Shown: positions 1 through 5,265 of the stretch, piece by piece | Numbering within the stretch: the stretch's first letter is position 1 | Layout: every line of letters begins with the position of its first letter | NCBI GenBank assembly: GCA_018694455.1 | Contig: JABHNP010000317.1 | Span: forward strand, 1-5,265 | DNA length: 5,265 nucleotides | Direction: 5' to 3' | Origin: Planctomycetaceae bacterium | GTDB taxonomy: Bacteria; Planctomycetota; Planctomycetia; Pirellulales; UBA1268 | The notes under the pieces: generated by a model | The model's database searches: none | Seen by the model: only the letters and a program-made list of their open reading frames with translations | Told to the model about the DNA's origin: nothing | Made by a program: the position numbers and the translations under genes

Positions 1-2
1 AA

Positions 3-1610
3 GGCCGTCGTATTATAGAGCGTGTCATCCAACGCGGCCCCCCAGATATCGCGGAGGAACTTACCAGATTCAAAAATGCGCTGCAGAAGCCTGATGGATT
101 TAGCGTAGCATGCGACCAACAACTCGCCACACTGATAGCTACGCACGCAGATCGTACAGATGAAGCCTGGCTTGCGCTCCCACGACGTGTGCGGATCGAT
201 CGTGAGCGTGCTGAATTCGGATCCTGGTACGAGGCATTTCCGCGTTCATGGGGTAGTGCTGGCAAACATGCCACCCTGGCTGACTTTGCGAAACATCTTG
301 GCTACATCAAATCTATGGGGTTTGATGTCATCTACCTGCCACCTATTCACCCAATAGGGAACACGTTTCGTAAGGGCAAGAATAATTCGGTCACAGCAGC
401 ACCTGAAGATGTTGGCAGCCCTTGGGGCATCGGTTCAGCGGATGGAGGCCATGGTGACATTCATCCCGAACTTGGCACACTCGCTGATTTCGAGAACCTA
501 CGCCGCACAGCCGCTGTTCATCAGATGGAACTCGCACTTGACCTTGCGCTCCAGTGTTCACCAGACCATCCATGGGTCACTGAGCACCCCGAGTGGTTTC
601 ATCACCGCGCTGACGGCACCATCCGCTACGCTGAAAACCCGCCAAAAAAATATCAGGACATATATCCACTCAATTTTGAGACAACCGCATGGCGGGAACT
701 CTGGAGAGCCATACGAGAAATCATTGAAATATGGATTACACGTGGCGTGCGAATCTTTCGCGTTGATAACCCTCATACGAAACCATTCGATTTCTGGGAA
801 TGGCTTTTGGCCGATGTTCAGAAAGCCCACCCGGATGTCCTTTTCCTCGCTGAAGCATTCACACGGCCAAAAACAATGTATCGCCTTGCGAAAATCGGCT
901 TCTCGCAAAGCTATACGTACTTCACATGGCGAACCGAGAAAAAAGAATTGGCTGACTATTTGAATGAAATAACCACACCTCCAGTGTCTGATTTTTTCCG
1001 GCCAAACTTTTTCACAAACACTCCTGACATTCTTCATAAAACGTTACAGCACGGTGGGCAGCCGATGTTTCTAGTCCGCCTTGGCCTCGCAGCCCTTTCT
1101 ACAGGTAACTGGGGGATCTACGGCCCTGCCATGGAACTCCAGGAGGCAACTCCGCGTGAGCCTGGGAGTGAGGAATACCTCGACTCAGAAAAATATGAGC
1201 TTAAACAATGGGATCTTGAAGCAACAGATACGCTGGCGCCGTTTATTGCTCGCCTCAATCACATCCGAAATTCCGAGGCCGCACTCCGAATCAACACACC
1301 CGCAGTCAGTGAAACCATTGACGAAAAATCTCTCTTGGCTTGGTCTCGCTTTGATCCTTCGTCTGGAAATCATGTACTAGTCGTTGTGAATCTTGAACCA
1401 GACAAAACCCGCACTGGTCGCATCACACTGCGTGCCAGTCATTCCGGCATCAAAGCCCCTACATCATTTTCCGTCACCAACCTGCTGACAGGCAAAGAGA
1501 GGGTTACATCGGTTGACAGTTTCTCGGTGACCTGCACACAAGCTGATCCTGTAGTTGCACTCAGACTGACACCTATTTTTGACGTCACCGAAGATGATGC
1601 CCATGCATGA
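3..1610 (+). CDS. glgE: Alpha-1,4-glucan:maltose-1-phosphate maltosyltransferase GlgE (5'-truncated by window edge)
   Basis: A GH13-family enzyme of the cytoplasmic GlgE pathway: it moves maltosyl units from maltose 1-phosphate onto the non-reducing end of alpha-1,4-glucan, releasing phosphate. The frame is open from base 3, giving 535 residues. Family members are about 660-700 aa, so roughly the first 130-160 residues (N-terminal beta domain and part of the helical domain) lie outside the window. In fragment numbering I see LPPIHPIG (112-119), ALQCSPDHPW (182-191), the YAENPPKKYQDIYP block (from 209), RVDNPHTKP with the expected nucleophile Asp255, FLAEAFT with the expected acid/base Glu284, and NTPD with Asp342, the third GH13 carboxylate. 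A C-terminal beta domain follows (about 443 onward). All catalytic residues are present, so it should be active. The GTG at 189 is internal, since strong homology continues upstream (for example residues REIRA-like LALPRRVRIDRERA). It overlaps mak. Confidence 0.95.
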   Translation, partial: GRRIIERVIQRGPPDIAEELTRFKNALQKPDGFSVACDQQLATLIATHADRTDEAWLALPRRVRIDRERAEFGSWYEAFPRSWGSAGKHATLADFAKHLGYIKSMGFDVIYLPPIHPIGNTFRKGKNNSVTAAPEDVGSPWGIGSADGGHGDIHPELGTLADFENLRRTAAVHQMELALDLALQCSPDHPWVTEHPEWFHHRADGTIRYAENPPKKYQDIYPLNFETTAWRELWRAIREIIEIWITRGVRIFRVDNPHTKPFDFWEWLLADVQKAHPDVLFLAEAFTRPKTMYRLAKIGFSQSYTYFTWRTEKKELADYLNEITTPPVSDFFRPNFFTNTPDILHKTLQHGGQPMFLVRLGLAALSTGNWGIYGPAMELQEATPREPGSEEYLDSEKYELKQWDLEATDTLAPFIARLNHIRNSEAALRINTPAVSETIDEKSLLAWSRFDPSSGNHVLVVVNLEPDKTRTGRITLRASHSGIKAPTSFSVTNLLTGKERVTSVDSFSVTCTQADPVVALRLTPIFDVTEDDAHA

Positions 1611-3042
1611 GACTGCCACCGAAAAACATAATGCACTCTCGACATGGCTTCCTCAGTGCCGTTGGTTTAGCCAGAAAACGACCCCTGGTATCAAACACCG
1701 GCTTCGTTGCATTGATTCCATTGTGCTCCCTGATCGAAAAACACCCAGTGAAGCAGTTCAGATTGAAATTCTTGGGTTTCATACCGACATTGCGGAAATA
1801 ACATATGTCGCTCCTATACGTTACACGCGAGATCAAGACGGTACGCTACTGTGCCATGATGCGACGCAAGATGAATGTTTTCATGTTTGGCTGCTGGAAG
1901 TGGTACTTCAAAACAAAACTGTTCCGACATCGTGCGGCAGACTCAGAGGGCACCTTACTCAGACTACGTTATTGCATAATTTAGATATCCAACGTCTTGC
2001 AGTTTCACCACTTGGTGCGAATGCATCAAACACCTCAACTCATATACGTGCCTTCAAATCCGTTACCGCACCGACAGACTATGTCGCAAAGTTATTGAGA
2101 ACATTTTCGACAGGAACTCATCCAGAAAGTGAAATTGGGACCTATTTGGCTCAGAAAAAATGGCCGAACACACCAGCTCTCGTTGGTTGGCTCGAGTATT
2201 CCCCGCAGCGGGACGGGCAGGGGGGAACGGTGGCGACCCTCCACAAATTTATACCCGGATCAACAAGCCTGTGGGACTTCTCCATCGATCAACTGGCACA
2301 TTATAGATTAGGATTTTCCAATCTTCGTGCCACAGCAGCCGAGGTAGGGAAACTGACTGCTGAAATGCACCAAGCATTAATAGACACAGACTCATCATCA
2401 GCGTTTGCCCCAATAGCACCCACTGTTCTTGAGAGCGAGGCCTCTGCCAATGCCATGGTAGACCACGCCCAGAACGTTTGGAACACAGCAAAGGCAGCAC
2501 AACTCTCGCCACCGCTGCGGCATCGGATTGATCAGGTGCTTTCACATTATGTCTCGATCAACGATGCACTACGCTCAGCAGTAACCTCTCCACACACAGC
2601 CGCATATATCCGTGTTCATGGTGACTACCATCTCGGACAGATCCTCATCACTCCAGAAAGCCGACGTATCAAAGTTATTGACTTCGAAGGAGAACCACAA
2701 AAGACACTCAGGGAACGCCGCCGCAGGACCAGTGTGTATAAAGACCTTGCAAGCATGAGCAGATCTTTCGACTATCTATGTTTTCAGGCACACAGAACAG
2801 GTGTCGCCCAGCGATCTGCGACTGAACTCGTGCGCATCTTCCTGGAAGCGTATGCAATGGAGTCGGGAGGTGCTTGCTTTTATCCAGATAATGAAAAAGA
2901 ACGTATGGCTCTTCTCAATGGGTACATGCTTGATAAAGCCATCTATGAACTCGGCTATGAAGTTCATTATCGTCCAGATTGGATCGATGTTCCCTTACAA
3001 GCACTTGAAAGGCACCTCAATACAGGCAGCCTACTGAATTAA
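1594..3042 (+). CDS. mak: Maltokinase (maltose 1-phosphate-forming), stand-alone
   Basis: Phosphorylates maltose with ATP to alpha-maltose 1-phosphate, the donor used by the GlgE encoded just upstream. The fold belongs to the aminoglycoside-phosphotransferase-like kinases. Counting from the ATG at 1594 (482 aa), LPQCRWFSQK (19-28) matches the Mak N-terminal cap signature (LP..RWF..K). HGDYHLGQ (342-349) is the catalytic loop with the presumed base Asp343, and DFEGEP (363-368) carries the metal-binding Asp363. The C-terminal block with DKAIYELGYE...RPDW (from 447) is also typical. Length fits stand-alone Mak rather than a TreS-Mak fusion. The start is uncertain: TTG 1579, ATG 1594, ATG 1597 and ATG 1603 are all in frame and none has a clear Shine-Dalgarno. 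I prefer an ATG, giving an 8-17 nt overlap with the glgE stop at 1608-1610, which suggests translational coupling. The function is secure; only the start is open. Confidence 0.93.
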   Translation: MMPMHETATEKHNALSTWLPQCRWFSQKTTPGIKHRLRCIDSIVLPDRKTPSEAVQIEILGFHTDIAEITYVAPIRYTRDQDGTLLCHDATQDECFHVWLLEVVLQNKTVPTSCGRLRGHLTQTTLLHNLDIQRLAVSPLGANASNTSTHIRAFKSVTAPTDYVAKLLRTFSTGTHPESEIGTYLAQKKWPNTPALVGWLEYSPQRDGQGGTVATLHKFIPGSTSLWDFSIDQLAHYRLGFSNLRATAAEVGKLTAEMHQALIDTDSSSAFAPIAPTVLESEASANAMVDHAQNVWNTAKAAQLSPPLRHRIDQVLSHYVSINDALRSAVTSPHTAAYIRVHGDYHLGQILITPESRRIKVIDFEGEPQKTLRERRRRTSVYKDLASMSRSFDYLCFQAHRTGVAQRSATELVRIFLEAYAMESGGACFYPDNEKERMALLNGYMLDKAIYELGYEVHYRPDWIDVPLQALERHLNTGSLLN

Positions 3043-3061
3043 TACCTGAGTTCGAAAGAAA
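3043..3061. other. 19-bp convergent intergenic gap without visible terminator
   Basis: This is the whole space between the mak stop (TAA, plus strand) and the ABC-F stop (TGA, minus strand). I see no GC-rich stem with a T-tract in it or just inside either gene end, so transcripts from the two sides probably run past each other or end by a factor-dependent route. Confidence 0.6.
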
Positions 3062-4831
3062 TCAAACACTGTCATCTTCCTGCAAGAGGAGCCAGCTTTC
3101 CTCTGCATCGGCAAGTTCTTTCTCGACTTTTTGGATCGCACTATGAAGATGGAGTGCTTCTTCCGGGTCAGTGACTTCCACCATCCGTTGTTTTTTGTCT
3201 CGTTTATCCGCATCAAGTCGTGCTACTGTTTTTTCGATTGCTGCTATAGCCTTACGGCGCTTGCGTGCATCTTGGCCCCCGTTGCCCCGTTGCTTTCCTT
3301 CTGCTTTTCCCATGGGCTTTTCACTTGCGCGCAGCCCTTCAGCATCATCAACCTCCTGCTCAATCCGCTCGACATAGCGTTTGTAGGAACCAGGGTAGTG
3401 GACGACCTGCCCACCTCCCACTTCAATCACGTTTGTGGCAACCGCATTTACAAAAGTCCTGTCATGGCTTGTGAATATCACTGAACCACCATACGAACAG
3501 AGTGCGCTCGCAAGCGCCTCAACAGTCTCCACATCAAGATGGTTACCGGGCTCATCGAGCACGAGCACGTTGTATCCACCGAGTAATAATCCGGAGAGAC
3601 AAAGCCGTGCTCGTTCTCCTCCAGAGAGCACCTTAATTTTCTTTTCAACTGCAGCGTTGCGAAAAAGCATGGCACCTGCCAAGTTGAGAATTCGCTGTGT
3701 GGGTGTCCCCATTGCTGATACCCGCTGCAAATTATCAAGTACCGTTTCGTGCTCAGGCAGTGTGGTGTAGACATGCTGGGCATAGGTTCCAACGTCGCAA
3801 CCATAACCCCATTTAATTCGCCCTTCTTTCGACTCGAGTGAACCGACTAATGTTCTTAGAAAAGTTGTTTTGCCTTGCCCATTGTCACCCACGATAGCAA
3901 CACGGGCACCATGATCAATTTCTAGAGAAATGCCTTGAGCCACCGTATGGTCATCGTAACCAATAACTAAATCCTGGCAGCGAAGGGCAGCACCTTGGCG
4001 TGGAGTTACCTCGGGGCAGCGTATTGCAGCTGTGGGAGATACTGACTCAAGATCTTCAAGCTCGAGTCTTTCGAGCTGTTTTGTCTTGGATCGGGCCTGT
4101 GATGCCGTCGATGCTTTTGCACGATTTTTATTGATGAATCGTTCAAGCTGTTTCTTCTTCGCGAGGGTGGTTGCATTGACTCTTTGCAAATGCTCCTGAT
4201 GCTCACGCTGCTGTGTCAGGAAGGCAGTGATTTTCCCTGGGTAGGTGGTGAGTTTTCCTCTTGATAGATCGAGTGTGCGGTCACATGTAGCCGTTAGAAA
4301 GCTACGGTCGTGCGAAACAATCAAACAGGCTTCGCGGAATCCACGAAGAAAGTGTTCAAGGAGGACTTGTGTTCGCAGATCAAGAAAATTTGTTGGTTCA
4401 TCGAGGAGCAGTAGATTTGGTTCATGCAGTAGCAAGGCAGCGAGCTTAACACGTGTCTGCCAGCCGCCAGAAAGCTCTCGCACTGGCCCGTGTAGATAAT
4501 CGCCCTTCAGCTCAAACTGACCGGCGACCTCACCACATTTCCAGTCGGGTTGGTTGCTATCGCGTACAAGGAAATCAAGTGCAGACTCTTCCGGCTGGAA
4601 TGGATCATGTTGACGGAGATAACCGAGTCGTAATCGTGGATGGTGAATAATCTCACCGCCATCTAACTCTTCCTCACCGAGAATGACCTTAAGCAGAGTA
4701 CTTTTCCCGGCACCATTTCTGCCCACAAACCCTACTTTACCGTCATCCGTGATTGTTGCTGAGGCCTCCTCAAGGAGAACCTGTTCACCGTAGCGTTTTG
4801 AAGCATTTCGAATCTCAAGAAGAACTGCCAT
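3062..4831 (-). CDS. ABC-F family ATP-binding protein (ribosome-associated translation factor type)
   Basis: A soluble 589-aa protein with two tandem ABC ATPase domains and no membrane segments, so a translation or antibiotic-protection ABC-F rather than a transporter. Domain 1: Walker A GRNGAGKST (37-45), signature LSGGW (120-124), Walker B ending LLLDEPTN with Glu145, H-loop His174. Linker about 205-260: a basic helical pair including RFINKNRAKASTASQARSK, the segment that in ABC-F proteins reaches the tRNA/peptidyl-transferase side of the ribosome. Domain 2: GDNGQGKTT (315-323), LSGGE (402-406), VLDEPGNHLD with Glu427, H-loop His456. Residues about 495-589 form a charged C-terminal coiled coil. 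Domain 2 Walker B has Gly429 where Thr is usual. I chose ATG 4831 (MAVLLEIRNASKRYG aligns with the family N-terminus; weak GGTGA 10 nt upstream). A longer frame to 4924 reads through the tRNA. Which ABC-F subgroup, and whether it gives drug resistance, cannot be told from sequence alone. Confidence 0.93.
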   Translation of the reverse strand: MAVLLEIRNASKRYGEQVLLEEASATITDDGKVGFVGRNGAGKSTLLKVILGEEELDGGEIIHHPRLRLGYLRQHDPFQPEESALDFLVRDSNQPDWKCGEVAGQFELKGDYLHGPVRELSGGWQTRVKLAALLLHEPNLLLLDEPTNFLDLRTQVLLEHFLRGFREACLIVSHDRSFLTATCDRTLDLSRGKLTTYPGKITAFLTQQREHQEHLQRVNATTLAKKKQLERFINKNRAKASTASQARSKTKQLERLELEDLESVSPTAAIRCPEVTPRQGAALRCQDLVIGYDDHTVAQGISLEIDHGARVAIVGDNGQGKTTFLRTLVGSLESKEGRIKWGYGCDVGTYAQHVYTTLPEHETVLDNLQRVSAMGTPTQRILNLAGAMLFRNAAVEKKIKVLSGGERARLCLSGLLLGGYNVLVLDEPGNHLDVETVEALASALCSYGGSVIFTSHDRTFVNAVATNVIEVGGGQVVHYPGSYKRYVERIEQEVDDAEGLRASEKPMGKAEGKQRGNGGQDARKRRKAIAAIEKTVARLDADKRDKKQRMVEVTDPEEALHLHSAIQKVEKELADAEESWLLLQEDDSV

Positions 4832-4871
4832 GCAGGCAACATCACCAAAAAAAGAGAAAACGGCTGGAAGG

Positions 4872-4953
4872 CGGAGGGCATGGGACTCGAACCCACAACC
4901 CATTGCTGGGCACCACAATTCCAATGTGGCTGCTAGCCGTTCGCGTACCCTCC
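4872..4953 (-). tRNA. tRNA-Ser (anticodon GGA), CCA not encoded, irregular D arm
   Basis: An 82-nt class II tRNA. Acceptor GGAGGGT pairs with GCCCTCC (last pair T-G), discriminator G73 as in bacterial serine tRNAs. Anticodon stem CCACA/TGTGG closes the loop TTGGAAT, giving anticodon GGA (reads UCC/UCU). The long variable arm is CCCA-GCAA-TGGG. T arm GTGGG/CCCAT encloses TTCGAGT. The genome continues GCCT after the acceptor, so CCA must be added enzymatically. The D region (GCG, AACGGCTA, GCA, then G26) contains the expected GG but only two contiguous D-stem pairs (GC with GC), and position 8 is A instead of near-universal U. It lies 40 nt upstream of the ABC-F start on the same strand; the gap has a T-rich run but no hairpin. 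It could be a divergent working tRNA or, less likely, a decayed copy. Confidence 0.83.
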
Positions 4954-4987
4954 GTTTTATAGACTCAAACGCATTTCAGAAATCTAA

Positions 4988-5007
4988 CTAGGTACCATCT
5001 AGGTACC
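4988..5007. repeat. Tandem direct repeat CTAGGTACC x2, 11-bp period
   Basis: CTAGGTACC occurs at 4988-4996 and again at 4999-5007, separated by AT, so the copies are one helical turn apart and face the same side of the helix. Each contains the palindrome GGTACC. They lie 35-54 bp upstream of the tRNA 5' end, where a promoter or upstream activator site would sit. No clear -35/-10 pair accompanies them. A regulatory role is inferred from position and spacing only. Confidence 0.5.
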
Positions 5008-5086
5008 GTTTGGAAAATTTCCGGAGTCATTGCCTACATCGGCAGTTTACCACGTGGAATGTTGCCGCAAGTGGGATGGTCACAAA

Positions 5087-5112
5087 ACAAATATGATTCG
5101 AATCATATTTGT
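5087..5112. repeat. Perfect 26-bp palindrome (copy A)
   Basis: The left half ACAAATATGATTC is followed directly by its exact reverse complement, with no loop and CpG at the centre (5099/5100). The central 22 bp (5089-5110) recur with one difference at 5132-5153. Even-centred dyads with a CG midpoint are typical of LacI-type operators, but TetR or other dimeric regulators also fit. On the minus strand the dyad is followed by TTTGTG, a poor U-tract, so a terminator is possible but weak. The palindrome itself is certain; its role is not. Confidence 0.85.
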
Positions 5113-5114
5113 CT

Positions 5115-5124
5115 TTACCGGTAA
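5115..5124. promoter_or_regulatory. Short palindrome TTACCGGTAA between the two long dyads
   Basis: A perfect 10-bp dyad centred at 5119/5120, 20 bp from the centre of copy A and 23 bp from that of copy B, so about two helical turns from each. Like them it has a CpG midpoint. It may be a third, weaker operator or the tip of a larger structure when copies A and B pair with each other. A 10-bp palindrome can arise by chance, so its importance rests on its placement. Confidence 0.35.
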
Positions 5125-5128
5125 TCCG

Positions 5129-5156
5129 AGGAAATGTGATTCGAATCATATTTCCT
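5129..5156. repeat. Near-perfect 28-bp palindrome (copy B)
   Basis: The centre lies at 5142/5143 and the arms are AGGAAATGTGATTC and its reverse complement with a single mismatched position (G5136 against the A expected from the other arm). It shares TGATTCGAATCATATTT exactly with copy A and sits 43 bp from it centre to centre, close to four helical turns. The outer bases differ from copy A in a compensated way (ACA/TGT in A, AGG/CCT in B), so both arms changed together and symmetry seems to have been kept. This supports a functional dyad, either protein-binding or hairpin. Confidence 0.82.
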
Positions 5157-5190
5157 TAGACCACATTTTCGGTGATTTGTGCCTCAGACC

Positions 5191-5265
5191 CTACCCACGC
5201 TTCCTCTTAGGACGGGCCGGAATCACTCGCATTACGTAATCCAGGGCTTCTATCATGTGCTTTAG
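5191..5265 (-). CDS. Possible C-terminal end of an unidentified protein (cut by window edge)
   Basis: Reading the minus strand from the right edge gives 24 codons open to a TAG at 5193-5191, ending in VIPARPKRKRG. The basic tail and amphipathic stretch before it look like a plausible protein end, and the rest of the gene would lie to the right of the window. The two long palindromes begin 35 bp past its stop. The fragment is too short to identify or to exclude chance. An overlapping plus-strand frame (5030-5239) looks less protein-like. Confidence 0.33.
   Translation of the reverse strand, partial: LKHMIEALDYVMRVIPARPKRKRG

Noticed and set aside
189..191. GTG as the start of glgE
   Set aside because: The frame is open to the window edge and the upstream residues still look like GlgE, so this is an internal valine.
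558..1037. Minus-strand 159-codon frame
   Set aside because: It is the antisense of the conserved GlgE catalytic core and has no recognisable protein features.
3131..3484. Plus-strand 117-codon frame
   Set aside because: It is antisense to the ABC-F C-terminal coiled coil and second H-loop region, which are clearly coding on the minus strand.
4832..4924. N-terminal extension of the ABC-F frame to an ATG at 4924
   Set aside because: The extra 31 codons translate the 3' half of the tRNA and its spacer; homology to the family begins at the ATG at 4831.
4872..4954. Selenocysteine tRNA
   Set aside because: An 8-bp acceptor can be drawn, but the anticodon is GGA and the D arm is not the long stem with small loop seen in tRNA-Sec.
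4956..4961. TATAAA (minus strand) as the tRNA -10 box
   Set aside because: Normal spacing would put the transcription start inside the mature tRNA, and no -35 element lies about 17 bp upstream.
5050..5057. CCACGTGG and nearby GGAAAATTTCC (5012-5022) as operators
   Set aside because: Both are short dyads without a partner copy or useful spacing, so I cannot separate them from chance.
5087..5156. Ordinary intrinsic terminators
   Set aside because: The stems are AT-rich and loopless, copy B has no T-tract on either strand, and copy A has only an interrupted one on the minus strand.
4872..5156. tRNA-borne integration site or island boundary
   Set aside because: The tRNA 3' end faces the ABC-F gene, and I see no integrase and no repeat of the tRNA 3' sequence in the window.
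5030..5239. Plus-strand 69-codon frame across the palindromes
   Set aside because: It contains the two palindromes and the composition (many Cys, His, Arg) is unlike a conserved protein; no ribosome binding site is seen.
5231..5240. ATTACGTAAT palindrome
   Set aside because: A perfect 10-mer inside a possible coding end, with no link to the spacing of the other dyads; likely chance.

Overview
The window is bacterial, with roughly even base composition by eye. It is gene-dense up to about 4.95 kb and then has a short intergenic stretch rich in palindromes. The phylum is not certain. The GlgE/maltokinase pair occurs in Actinobacteria and in several Gram-negative lineages, including Planctomycetes- and Verrucomicrobia-like groups. 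The ABC-F protein, with its 'LDEPGNHLD' second Walker B and 'NRAKASTASQARSK' linker, reminds me from memory of planctomycete homologues. The tRNA does not encode its CCA end, which fits either idea. Treat the taxonomy as a low-confidence inference.

Positions 1-3042, plus strand: the 3' part of glgE (maltose-1-phosphate maltosyltransferase) overlaps the start of mak (maltokinase). Mak phosphorylates maltose to maltose 1-phosphate with ATP, and GlgE transfers the maltosyl unit to the end of an alpha-1,4-glucan and releases phosphate. The overlap suggests one translationally coupled operon for alpha-glucan synthesis from trehalose-derived maltose. treS and glgB, which complete the route, are not in the window. 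Mak here is stand-alone, not fused to TreS.

Positions 3062-4953, minus strand: a complete ABC-F family ATPase gene (589 aa, two intact nucleotide-binding domains, a ribosome-facing linker and a C-terminal coiled coil) runs convergently toward mak with only a 19-bp gap. A class II tRNA-Ser (anticodon GGA) lies 40 nt upstream of it on the same strand, so the two may share a transcript. The tRNA has a good acceptor, anticodon, variable and T arm, but an irregular D arm and A at position 8.

Positions 4954-5190 contain no convincing gene. They hold a directly repeated CTAGGTACC pair and, further right, two long related palindromes built on TGATTCGAATCA, 43 bp apart, with a smaller palindrome TTACCGGTAA between them. 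These are the most unusual features here and look like operator sites or a paired hairpin element. The last 75 bp may be the C-terminal end of another minus-strand gene.

I do not see a clearly new multi-gene system. The points worth following are the palindrome array and the irregular tRNA next to a translation-factor gene.
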